In this document: positions 13,051-23,972 of the stretch, piece by piece | Layout: every line of letters starts with the position of its first letter | How positions within the stretch are numbered: position 1 is the stretch's first letter | Source of the DNA: Liolophura sinensis | Lineage: Eukaryota > Mollusca > Polyplacophora > Chitonida > Chitonidae | Assembly: GCF_032854445.1 (NCBI RefSeq) | Contig: NC_088307.1 | Location: 14,766,017-14,830,016, forward strand | Direction: 5' to 3' | DNA length: 64,000 nucleotides | The notes under the pieces: model-generated | Told to the model about the DNA's origin: nothing | The model's database searches: none | Seen by the model: the letters and a program-made list of their open reading frames with translations, nothing else | Program-made: the position numbers and the translations under genes

Positions 13051-13154
13051 CACGTGCATAGTGATTCATTTATTCTCACAAAGGCTCGGAAAACAGTGAG
13101 AGCAGTTTAACGCCCTGTGTATCCCAGGTTACCGATTGATGTGCGTTCAGAATA

Positions 13155-13262
13155 CGCTGAGGGCCTCCCTGGCCAAAGGGTTAGCACTCCAGCGGCGCAA
13201 TCACCCAGTAGCCTTCCGCCATTGCGGTTTCTGGGAGTTCCAGTCCAGCTCATGCCGTATTA
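13155..13262 (+). mobile_element. SINE-1 head fragment
   Basis: The plus-strand GGGCCTCCCTGGCC start, the TTAGCACTCCAGCGGCGCAAT block and a GTTCCAGTCCAGCTCATG block (B-box region) match the SINE-1 head in order. The body is missing. Confidence 0.6.
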
Positions 13263-14582
13263 GGTACGAGGTCAGTATTTCATAAATATGTCATATCGCG
13301 CATTGTGCCGAACTCACGTGATAAATGTACCATTTAAATCCCTTAATAATGGTGGTTCACGTATTAGTAAAAAGTTCTCAAATCAAATCAAATATTTGCC
13401 ATAGCATTTCTGATGAATGTGCAAATGTGAACATATCTTCTCAAAGACATAGTGATAGTATGTTTAAACCATTCTTGCACAAACTGTTTCAGGCTGACTG
13501 TAAGAGGAGTAATCAGCTGCTCCAAACGAGCTCCAAATTGTCCCACTATGGTGACTTCAGCGCGGCATTACAAACTGATAATATAATGTTAAGTACGACG
13601 TAAAACCTACAGCATACTTATACATAGGTACATACAAACCCCTGGGTACAACGTTAACCAATAATCAATGAAATAAATAAATAAATAAATAAATAAATAT
13701 TTTTGCACAGTACAGCAATCAGACAGTATTTCTAAACCATGGTACATATCCTGGCCTATTAACACCTATTCCAAAGTTAACAGAAAATGTTATTGTGTTG
13801 AATATTTTCTATTGACAATCCGCTTTCATGTTATGTTTTGCGTTTTTTAATTGCTGTCTACAAACTCATCAGTATTGTCGGCTTATTTGGGGTTCTGTTA
13901 AGGATGGGTTCTGTTAAGGATGGGTTCTGTTAAGGTTGGCTTCTAATTCACCGTAAATTCAATACTGACTGAATTCACTGAACTTCTAAATCAAGCAAGC
14001 TCTAACCGAGGGTAAAGCCGGCTTCCTGGCCCCTTTGTTAACGTATCACAGGGTGCGATAAATCACCGTCTGGGTGTTGCCGTCACTCCCGTGGCCCAAG
14101 GACATCCTGACTCCAGTCTAATTGATGTCTGCGTCTGGGGGACTAAGGGTATTAGACTGTCCGTACAGTACGACTAAATCTCTTCACGAAAACAACTAAT
14201 AAATTACGCCTCAGGAGCCCTTGAGTAAGAAAGACGAATTCAGGTGGCGGTATATACAGATCAACCTGTCTTCTGCAAAACATTAGACATTGTGAGTGCT
14301 GACGAATGTACGGACTGATGGATTAGTAGACTGACTGGAGGCCCTAAATGTCACCGGTAATACGTCTGACAACTTCCCCACACTGCCTTCACTGATCTGG
14401 TTTCACTTTCTACGCGTTTCTTAACACCAAAAATTGCGATATTCAACAAAGAGAAGATTTCCAACCTGACGTGAATTCACGCAGCGGTGAAAATTATTCC
14501 AGCCCTGATGGAAATATTGTAGCTACTTTTCCTCGTAAAAAATTTCCCACGCGAAAAATATGACTGCGATTGTGAAAAAGAG
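13263..14582. other. Intergenic with two small simple repeats
   Basis: An (AAAT)n run lies at about 13668-13702. A 17-bp unit (GGTTCTGTTAAGGATGG) is repeated three times at about 13891-13940. Otherwise I see nothing. Confidence 0.5.
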
Positions 14583-14622
14583 TGAGCGAGTGCTTGGGGT
14601 TTAACGTCGTACTTAACTTTCT
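14583..14622 (-). mobile_element. SINE-2 3'-end fragment
   Basis: GAGTGCTTGGGGTTTAACG plus TCGTACTTAAC is the reverse complement of the SINE-2 terminus (AAGTACGACGTTAAAC). Only the tail remains. Confidence 0.5.
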
Positions 14623-14986
14623 TTGCTAAAATGTTGCTTTCTATATGTAAACCTAATAATTAACTTCACTGATAAACAGCTTGAGAAGTCACCTCACCAA
14701 ACAAATATAAACAGTGCAACAAAAGTAAGTTCCCCCCAAAACGTTGTTTGATATCGCCCGTGATATGTACCAGATCACAATGAAATTCTGCACACACTAT
14801 CCCAATAATCCGGCAGACGTGGTATGTCAAGGATTAACGTGCAGGTGCAGTTGTGCGCTAATGGGCATGCGCAAGCTAAAAATCGGTCGATTTTGAAAAT
14901 TTCATAAAGGAGTCAACCAGATTTTTCAACGGCAATTCTTTATTTTATCACAGAATTCGATGATTTTGACTCGATGACAGTAATTT

Positions 14987-15590
14987 TCAATATCGTGTGT
15001 AGCCTCCACGAGACTGTATCACATTTCGACAACGCACTCGCATTGTGTTGATGAGGCGTACGATCCAACGTTGCGGGATGGCTAACCACTCTTCCTGAAG
15101 GTGGCGTCTCAAATCGTCAAGAGTGGGCTCCATCCCAACTCGACAATAGACTGATTGTTTCAACTGATCCCAAAGATGTTCGTTGGGGTTGAGATCCGGA
15201 GAACACGCGTACCACTGAATCCGGTCAATGTCTTCAGTTTGGAAGAAGTCATTCACAATCCTTGCACGATGTGGACGCACATTGTCGTCAATGAAGACAA
15301 ATCCATCTCTAACGTCGGCAAAGTAGCCAGCAGCGCTCAAGTTTTCCTCAGAAGGAACCAGATCGGTCTTGCCTGTCAAACTGATGCCTGCCTAGACCAT
15401 TACGCTGCCACCACCAAGGGCCGTTACCGGCTGCACGTAGCACTCTGCATGCTGTTCACCCTGCCGACGCCACACAAGTCTCCTAGAGTCAACGTGATGG
15501 AGAAACACACGCGTTTCGTCGGTGAAAAGATCGTTGCCCTATTTCTATCTAGTCCATCGAACGTGATTTGTCGCCTACTGGCCACGGACC
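14987..15590 (-). pseudogene. Decayed Tc1-like (DD34E) transposase, Tc1-b
   Basis: The minus strand encodes the catalytic core of a Tc1-like transposase. The longest intact part is 130 residues (15379 to 14987). It contains the second catalytic Asp in IDDNVRPHRA and the Glu in PDLNPNEHLWD, with 34 residues between them. The same frame continues upstream to about 15590 through a GGGSVMV block and the first catalytic Asp in LFTDET. It is broken by an in-frame TAG at about 15392-15394, where a Trp codon is expected, and by two more stops near 15580. The N-terminal DNA-binding half is not recognisable. The right end keeps the usual Tc1 C-terminal pattern. I could not pair terminal repeats. GCAACAAAAGTAAGTTCCCC near 14715 is a candidate left end. 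Confidence 0.85.
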
Positions 15591-18040
15591 CCCATTAATT
15601 TTCCATAAGCGACAATGTTAACGTTTAGCGCTGTAGCTCAGCCCCAAACATTCTGTGGCCAATAAGCTTTGGTGCATATCTGGCCCAGCCTGTGAGAAAG
15701 AAGCCATACAAATCTTGACAGGTTGAGCGTCAAAATCTGGACCTTTCTATGCCGGCAGCTGGGAGGGGTTCCTGGCATCGCCAAGGGGACGTCACTTGCA
15801 GCCCCATCACCACCTGTCTCCTTGTGTCCTCTCGCCCAGTACTTCAAACTCTCATCGGTAAAACTCATACCTGCCCAAAGCTGAGACAATTTCCATCATT
15901 TTGATACCAAGCATGCACCTGTACACCAAAAACGGCAGGCTGGCAGCAAGAAAAATCTTTACACCCTAAAATACACAGAATTACATTCCTCCCTCCCGAA
16001 AAACTTAAGTTCTAATGGGGGTCTGTGTCCCACTGCAGACACGCTATCTTATGATGGCGGAGAAACAAGGCTTTCTTTACCAGCCGCCTGGGACGTACTC
16101 CGACGACTTTTAGAGATCTCCTTATTTATGGGGCACTCAACTGTCTCTCCCCAACACGAGCATGATCTCGAACCTCTGGTGCTGAAACACAAAATGGATG
16201 TTACGTGACATGACGAATCCGCGCAAGAGTTGAAAATGGCATTGGTTTTTTTTTTCTTTGGCACAATCAGACCCTTATACCTGATGTCGTTCTGTTCCTT
16301 AGCGAGACGTTTACAATTCGACGATCTTGTCTTTGTGTGGTCAATAACAAGCCACCGTAAATACTTGAAAATAGAACTACATCCAGAAATTAAAGGGTTT
16401 GTAGTAAGACGACGGAGTTCCAGGCAGAGCGGAACAGGTAAAGCAAATATGGTAGTGCTCAAATGCGCATGACTAAGCCGAAAGGACTCAACAGGTTGAG
16501 ACCCAACCCCGGTCTTGCACGGGGAAATGGTAAATTATCCCGTTGTCTACGCTCGTGCAACCATTTGCGGCATCTGAATGTTGTTGAAGGCAAGTTATCG
16601 TCTACCAATACGCTACGTATATCACCCCGTGCACGTCATTTGCTAGAAAATTCGTCAGTAACTTGTGGTTTTCACCGGGCTTCGTGCACGAAAAACTGAT
16701 AACCCTTATCAAACAACCAAGTAGTTACTTGCAAAATGTTACAAGAGAAGAAAAAAATAAAATAAAAATCAGGCCAATGTGAAAAAATGTCATGCAAATG
16801 AAAACTCTTGGGATGTCATACGAACATGTGATACCAAAAATATTAGTCCTAGCTGGCCATTGTCCACTGTATAAAAGTTGTGAATGTGTTGTCATTCCCA
16901 GCAAGTAGCATGAACATTTCCACCCTCATCTCGTTAAGCTTAATATTTTACATCCTTCCCCTTCCGATTTACTATGCATAAAGTGTATAAGATTAGTGTG
17001 ACCAAGAAACTAGGCACAGGTCACGTACAGCACGTTTACTTTTCTATTTCACGATAGTGCTCTTTTTCGTACTTTCAAACATGCAACATCTAAAAATGAT
17101 AAAAGACAAATATTCTACCACTAACAATAGATGTATTATCGTTCTCTGATCGTGAAAAAAACGATTGGGAATATAGGGACCCTTTTTACACAGCTGTCGC
17201 AAACCAGCGTCAAGCATATGTACCATTGTTACGGATCTCTTCGCTATATGTTGTCAAGGACATTACGTCAGGCGCAGTTAAAATGATTCATGAAACGAAC
17301 ATCAAGAGTCCAGTAACATAAAAGCAATGAAGACATCCAGCATATCTGAAATGATATATCTTGAGTACCTTAACCACGACAAAACACTGGCCGCTATAGA
17401 CTTTTTCCTCTGATTTGTGGCATATATTCAGTTGTTTATAAGCTTATGCGCTCTACAAATTCTGCCGTTCGCCAGGTATACGTAACACAAGCTCTACACA
17501 TCGATATGCTGGACGTCCCTATTATTGCACAGAAAATGCAGTTAGATTACTATCTCTTATTCCTGATGTGAAATGCCATTAGCTCGCTTCCAACACCTTG
17601 AACTCGTTAATGTACACTTTAAACTCCAAACAGTAGCATAACACAGCTGTTTCGAGATTTGACAATACAATAGACAGTTCCCGGTTATTTTTTTTTTGTT
17701 TTTGTTTTTTTTTTCTTGATGACGAAACTGTCGTGGAGACATAGGTACAAAGATACATTAAATGAATTACTTTGTACTGTACTAAAATTTGTGAAAAATG
17801 TCAAACCCGAGAATGCTGTAACGAGTCCGCAATAGTGAGCGCAGAGGACTATGACGCCAGTCTAAATTAATGACAATACTTTAATACTACAATAAAATTA
17901 ATCCGCTACAACTACAACACATTTCTTCAGTTAAAACACATTTCCACAATTATAACACATTTTCACAATTATAACGACAGAGTGCCTGGATGAAGAGCTA
18001 CATCCCTGGTGTTACGTGCTCCGGAGCAACGCTCGAAGTT
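15591..18040. other. Intergenic, nothing recognised
   Basis: No recognisable gene or repeat. Open frames at 15638, 16049 and 16463 show no family signature. T-rich runs occur at about 16247 and 17690. Confidence 0.4.
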
Positions 18041-18046
18041 CTGATA

Positions 18047-18580
18047 TGGGATTCGAGGTCCTCCGGATAACGGATCAGATATGGTGGCAGCGGTGGGATG
18101 GTGGAAGTCCTCCGGATAACGGATCAGATATGGTAGCAGCGAAGGGATGGTGGAAGTCCTCCCGATAACAGATCAGATATGGTGGCCGCAGTGGGATGGT
18201 GGAAGTCCTCCGGATAACGGATCAGATATGGTGGCAGCGGTGGGATGGGGGAACTCCTCCAGATAACGGATCAGATATGGTAGCAGCGGAGGGATGGTGG
18301 AAGTCCATCAGATAACGGATCAGATATGGTGGCCGCAGTGGGATGGTGGAAGTCCTCCGGATAACGGATCAGATATGGTGGCAGCGGTGGGATGGGGGAG
18401 CTCCTCCCGATAAGGGATCAGATATGGTGGCCGCAGTGGGATGGTGGAAGTCCTCCGGATAACGGATCAGATTTGGTGGCAGCGGTGGGATGGGGGAACT
18501 CCTCCCGATAACGGATTAGATATGGTGGCCGCAGTGGGATGGTGGAAGTCCTCCCTATAAGGGATCAGACGGCCTAGACA
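18047..18580. repeat. 49-bp minisatellite, about 11 copies
   Basis: The unit CTCCGGATAACGGATCAGAT plus ATGGTGGCAGCGGTGGGATG and GTGGAAGTC recurs every 49 bp (unit starts near 18061, 18110, 18159 and so on to 18551). Two subtypes, GGTGGCAGCGG and GGTGGCCGCAG, alternate irregularly, which suggests a two-unit higher-order pattern. Confidence 0.9.
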
Positions 18581-18849
18581 GTCAATTTTTAAGATCCTGG
18601 TACCTACGCAGATCTCAAGGTGAACAGCCTTTGGTGTAAAGTCCTCGTAATCGTCGACGAGCCCAATGCGGTGTTCTGTGCACACAAGTGCAAATACTGC
18701 TGATGGCCTGCTTCTCTTGTGGGTCACTGTCTAGGTGGCCTCACTAACTCTGCCGATTGGCAAATATGCTGGGTCACGGCTAGGTCAAGCCTAGGATTAA
18801 CCAATCATCGTTAGCCAATCATCGTTATCCAATCAACCGCACAAATACA

Positions 18850-18992
18850 TGCAGCCCTTGGGTCGCTCCGTGGTGTAAGGCTGCACGAAACCCTCTGAAG
18901 CCCTGGGGTCGACCCATGGTGTAAGACTGCATGAAGCCTTCTGAATCCTTTGAGTCGACCCGTGGTGTAAGACTGAATGAAGCCTTCTGATA
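18850..18992. repeat. ~46-bp tandem repeat, three copies
   Basis: Three consecutive units share GGTCGACCC, GTGGTGTAAGACTGCATGAA and CCTTCTGAA blocks. Later units are closer to each other than to the first. Confidence 0.8.
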
Positions 18993-19562
18993 TGCAGGAT
19001 GGTCTATAGACGACTACATACATATAAATAAATACACACATATAATACATATAATAAAAATTTCAGGGTTTACGCTAAAGTGGACTATAGTTTTTGTAAC
19101 GTATGTGTCGTATGGAATTTTACATTATGAACTAGAAAAAAAGTATTCTTATTGCATTTAGCTTGCCAGACTACTTGTATGGAAGTCAACCGTATCAGTG
19201 GTGGAGCTTGTGGTGTAATGTACAACTGAGGGTTATTTTTACAGATATCTGAGTAGGATAGACGAGATAAAAAAAAAACACCCTAGAATCATATTTTTTA
19301 AAATGATAAACTCTCTATCCGCGACGGAATTATATCTAGTGAAGGTATTCTACCAGGTTAGACAAACCGCCCCCTGGAGCAATCGGGCACATGGATATCG
19401 GTAATCAAGTTGTACGTCACGCTCCCTACCCGACCACATCTTGTAACAGCCTACATGTAAAACACAAGGTTTACAGGTGGCGATGTGTTGTTACAAACCT
19501 GCTTACCACAGAAACAGACATGATGGTAATACACTGGTCATCGATGTTACAACAGACGCAAC
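18993..19562. other. Intergenic, nothing recognised
   Basis: Contains a short (ATAC/ATAA)-rich patch at about 19015-19055. No gene recognised. Confidence 0.4.
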
Positions 19563-19948
19563 CGTTTCGGCGGTCTAATGGTTAGAGCGTCCTCTACGAA
19601 GTCGGGAGAATTGAACAAACCAGGGTCCGTTCATCAAAGACTTTAAAAATGATGTTTGTCGATATCTCGCGCTTGGAGCTCAGCGCTCAGCACTCAGAAG
19701 TAACTCCTGGAACTGGGTTGGCCCAATGTCGGTATAGTGCGGTTGGGTGGGGTGTGTGATGTTTGGTGTGTTCGGCGTGATAACTTAATGACGGCAGCAC
19801 TTTGGCGGCATTTCATATGAAGACACGGTGTACGTACACACACCTAGTGACTCGTCGTCTTCCTGTAAGTGAAAAATTGCTAAGTACGACGTTAAACGCC
19901 AAGTATACATACATACATACATACATACATACATACATACATAGATAC
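19563..19948 (+). mobile_element. SINE-2, fullest copy
   Basis: A tRNA-like head (GGTCTAATGGTTAGAGCGTC, then CGAAGTCGGG and a degraded B-box-like CAGGGTCCG) leads into a ~270-bp body with GCAGCACTTTGGCGGCAT and ACACACCTAGTGACTCG. The element ends in CTAAGTACGACGTTAAACG and a (CATA)n tail (to about 19946). Body pieces recur at 31524, 59690 and 62358, which supports a dispersed family. Confidence 0.75.
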
Positions 19949-20699
19949 ATACAAGAGATGAAAGGCATGCATATGCCTATTTTCTGCATTGACCCAATGT
20001 AAATGATTCACTTTTAGACTGATATTTGTATGGTCGTAGACCAGTATTTAAGTCTTAACCTCGCCCTCGCCGTCTACAACCAATTAAAAATAAAATACTC
20101 ATTTTAACAATGAATACACTAATTTGTTTTTCTGATTATTTTTTACCATTATACATCTTTTAGATCCATAGTGTTAAGGACTAATTCATGGAAAGGAGTG
20201 CGATCCACCATGGAAAATTCGCTGCTGGCACGAAGTCGTATCGATGCCACCGTGCTAAAATGCCTTGCTTATAAGACAGTTTTAAACATTGTGTTTTTGT
20301 CAAGTTAACGATCTTTCTGACCAGAACACACAGGCTAATTCTTTTAATCACACGCGATCCATCTCATAGACAGACTAGAACATAGTACACGCTGAGATGT
20401 TTTATAAAATCTGTTGGGTAAATTGTTTTGCAGGCTTCGGTCATCGGTCCAACCAAGGTACCATCGGTTTGCACAGATTAGCCTTACCCCGAGGGCAGAT
20501 TTACGTAAGTGGGTGACTTCATATCAACTGAGGTACATTCACGTGCGTGTAGACACGTTATGTCATGTATAGCATGTAACATTACTTCCATTTAACTGTT
20601 GCTAAGCATGTCGAAGTGTAAAGTTTTTTACCGTGCACAGTGAAAATCCGCATGTAATTCTACGGTAGTGCATCGAGGAGCGCCAATGTGTCCTGTCAC
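19949..20699. other. Intergenic, nothing recognised
   Basis: No gene or repeat recognised between SINE-2 and the 36-bp array. Confidence 0.4.
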
Positions 20700-21204
20700 A
20701 TAAGTGTATGGTTTGATTTCCTTGTGTCATGTTACCTACATGTATAGCAAGGTTCCCATATGTCAAGTTACGTTAGCGTATGGAGAGACACCCCCTCCCC
20801 CCACCCAGGTCATGTTATGTAAGTGTATAGTGAAATCCCACTGTGTCGCATTACGTAAGTGTATAGCGAGATCCCCATATGTTATGTTACGTACGTGTAG
20901 AGCGAGACCCCCGCAGGCTATGTTACGTAAGTGTATAGTGAATTCCCACTGTGTCATGTTACGTACGTGTATAGTGAAATCCCAGTTTGTGACGTTTCCT
21001 AAGTGTATAGTGAGATCCCCGTGCGTCATATTACGTAAGTGTATAGTGAGATCCCCGTGTGTCATGTTAAGTAAGTGTATAGTGAGATTCCCGTGTGCCA
21101 TGTTACGTAAGTGTAGATTGTGATCCCCTTGTGTCATGTTACGCAGGTGTAGAGTGTGATCCCTGGCATAATAGTACGTAAGTAGATAGTGAAATCCCCG
21201 TTTG

Positions 21205-21930
21205 TCATGTTACGTAGGTGTAGAGTGACATTCCAGTGTGTCATATTACGTAAGTGTGCAGTGAAATTCCCGTGTGCCATGTTAACTAAGTGTATAGTGA
21301 GATTCCCGTGTGCCATGTTACGTAAGTGTAAAGTGAGATCCCCGTGGGTCATGTTACGTAGGTGTAGAGTGACATTCCAGTGTTTCATATTACGTTAGTG
21401 TACAGTGAAATTCCCGTGTGCCATGTTAACTAAGTGTATAGTGAGATTCCCGTGTGCCATGTTACGTAAGTGTAAAGTGAGATCCCCGTGGGTCATGTTA
21501 CGTAGGTGTAGAGTGACATTCCAGTGTGTCATATTACGTAAGTGTGCAGTGAAATTCCCGTGTGCCATGTTAACTAAGTGTAGAGTGAGATTCCCGTGTG
21601 CCATGTTACGTAAGTGTAAAGTGAGATCCCCGTGGGTCATGTTACGTAGGTGTAGAGTGACATTCCAGTGTGTCATATTACGTTAGTGTACAGTGAAATT
21701 CCCGTGTGCCATGTTAACTAAGTGTAGAGTGAGATTCCCGTGTGCCATGTTACGTAAGTGTAAAGTGAGATCCCCGTGGGTCATGTTACGTAGGTGTAGA
21801 GTGACATTCCAGTGTGTCATATTACGTAAGTGTGCAGTGAAATTCCCGTGTGCCATGTTAACTAAGTGTAGAGTGAGATTCCCGTGTGCCATGTTACGTA
21901 AGTGTAAAGTGAGATCCCCGTGGGTCATGT
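21205..21930 (+). repeat. 144-bp higher-order repeat within array A
   Basis: Four distinguishable 36-bp monomers recur in fixed order: one with GACATTCCAG, one with GTGCAGTGAAATTCC, one with GTTAACTAAG and one with AAAGTGAGATCCCCGTGGG. The block is repeated about five times and the copies are almost identical. This indicates recent amplification of a four-unit block. Confidence 0.9.
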
Positions 21931-22319
21931 TACGTAAGTGTGTAGTGATATCCCCCGTGTCATGTTACGTAACTGTACGGTAAGATCCCCGTTGGTCATG
22001 TTACGTGAGTATGTAGTGACATCACCGTGTGTCATGTTACGTAAGTGTATAGTGAAATCCCAATTTGTCACGTTTCCTAAGTGTATAGTGTAATAACTGT
22101 GTGTCATTTTACGTTAGTGTATAGTCAAATCCCCGTGTTTCATGTTACGTAAGTGAAGAGTGAGATGCCCGTGTGTCATGTTACGTAAATGTATAGTGAG
22201 ATCACCGTATGTCATGTTACGTAAGTGTATAGAGAGATCCCCGTGTGTCATGTTACCTAAGTGTATAATGATACCCCCTGTGTTATGTTACGTAAGTGTA
22301 TAGTAAGACCCCGTGTGTC

Positions 22320-23078
22320 ATGTTATGTAAGTGTAGAATCTTATCCCGTGTTCCATGTTACGTAAGTGTATAGTGAGATTTCCGTGTGTCATGTTACGTA
22401 AGTGTATAGTGAGATCCCCGTGTGTCATATTACGTAAGTGTACAGTGAGATTCCCGTGTGTCATATTACGTAAGTGTATAGTGAGATTCCCGTGTGTATT
22501 GTTACCTAAGTGTAGATTGCGATCCCCTTGTGTCATGTTACGCAGGTGAAGAGTGAGATCCCCGGCATTCATGTTACGTAAGTGTATAGTGAGATCCCCG
22601 TGTGTCATGTTATGTAAGTGTATAGAGAGATCCCCCTGTGTCATGTTACGTAAGTGTATAGTGATACCCCCTGTGTCATGTTACGTAAGTGTATAGTAAG
22701 ATCCCGTGTGTCATGTTATGTAAGCATACAGCGAGATCGCCGTGTGTCATTTTACGTAAGTGTAGAGTGTTATCCCGTGTTTCATGTTACGTAAGTGTAT
22801 AGTGAGATTTCCGTGTGTCATGTTACGTAAGTGTATAGTGAGATCCTTGTGTGTCATATTACGTAAGTGCGCAGTGAGATTCCCGTGTGTCATATTACGT
22901 AAGTGTATAGTGAGATTCCCGTGTGTATTGTTACCTAAGTGTAGATTGCGATCCCCTTGTGTCATGTTACGCAGGTGAAGAGTGAGATCCCCGGCATTCA
23001 TGTTACGTAAGTGTATAGTGAGATCCCCGTGTGTCATGTTATGTAAGTGTATAGAGAGATCCCCCTGTGTCATGTCAC
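22320..23078 (+). repeat. ~429-bp duplicated block within array A
   Basis: The segment beginning at the TTATCCCGTG variant at 22341 recurs at 22770, an offset of 429 bp (about twelve monomers). The same rare variants appear in the same order, including GTATTGTTACC, CGATCCCCTTG, GCAGGTGAAG and CCGGCATTCATG. Confidence 0.9.
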
Positions 23079-23204
23079 GTAAGTGTATAGTGAGATCCCT
23101 GTGTGTCATATTACGTAAGTGTACAGTGAGATTCCCGTGTGTCATGTTATGTAAGTGTATAGTGAAATTCCCGTGTGTATTGTTACATAAGTGTAGAGTG
23201 AGAT

Positions 23205-23826
23205 TCCCGTGCGTCATGTTACGTAAGTGTATAGAGATATCGCCTTGTGCCATGTGGCGTAAGTATAGAGTGAGATCTCTGCGTCTCATGTTGCATAGGT
23301 GTATAGAGAGATCCCCGCGCGTCATGTTTCCTAAGTGTAATGTGAGATCCCCGTGTGTCATGTGACGTAAGTGTATAGTGATATCTCTCAGGCCACGCGA
23401 AGACATTTCCCAAATGGATCTTATACGTTACGTACGTGTGCAGTGAGATTCCCATGTGTCCTGTTACGTAAGTGTATTGTGAGATTCCTCTGTGTCATGT
23501 TACGTACGTGTATATTGAAATCCCAGTTTGTGACGATTCCTAAGTGTATAGTGACTTAAGTGTATGCTAAAATCCATGTTTGTCATCTTACGTAAGTGTA
23601 GGGTGAGATTCCCGTGTGTCATGTTACGTAAGTGTATAGAGATATCGCCTTGTGCCATGTGACGTAAGTATAGAGTGAGATCTCTGCGTCTCATGTTGCA
23701 TAGGTGTATAGTGAGATCCCCGTGCGTCAAGTTTCCTAAGTGTATAGTGAGATCCCCGTGTGTCATGTGACGTAAGTGTATAGTGATATACCTCAGGCCA
23801 CGCGAAGACATTTCCCAAATGGATCT
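23205..23826 (+). repeat. ~405-bp duplicated block ending array A
   Basis: Two copies (ending at about 23423 and 23826) share ATATCGCCTTGTGCCATG, TCTCTGCGTCTCATG and an extra non-satellite piece, CAGGCCACGCGAAGACATTT plus CCCAAATGGATCTTAT. The offset is 405 bp. The non-satellite piece shows that array-edge sequence was duplicated along with the monomers. Confidence 0.9.
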
Positions 23827-23972
23827 TATATCTTTCAATGATGATAGACTGGTTGCTATTTTATGTGTATTACTAAGTAATCTGCTCTGTTGCCCCTTGC
23901 CGGTAAGGCTATGTCATTTGCTATGCATTCTACGTTTGTGATGCTATGCCACTGGCCATATTTTCCCAAGTA

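Larger units (their letters stand above)
20700..23826 (+). repeat. 36-bp satellite array A (~85 units)
   Basis: Tandem units of 36 bp with consensus CGTGTGTCATGTTACGTAAG plus TGTATAGTGAGATCCC. Each typical unit contains the 8-bp palindrome TTACGTAA followed by GTG. Units vary by point changes, and higher-order repeats are overlaid on the array. Because 36 bp equals 12 codons, frames lacking a stop in one unit stay open for hundreds of bases on both strands (the longest is 219 residues on the minus strand). These frames are not genes. Confidence 0.97.

Noticed and set aside
15638-15889. An 83-residue minus-strand frame with an FTDES-like piece near Tc1-b, possibly its N-terminal part
   Set aside because: The real first catalytic motif of Tc1-b (LFTDET) lies at about 15550 in the continuing frame. 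The rest of this frame shows no transposase pattern.
20700-23826. CRISPR-like regular 36-bp repeats
   Set aside because: The repeats are head-to-tail with no spacers, in a eukaryotic context, and there are no cas genes.
20704-23838. Many 60-219-residue open frames on both strands, resembling repeat proteins
   Set aside because: All lie in the 36-bp satellite, whose length is a multiple of three. Frames exist on both strands at once and follow the monomer exactly.
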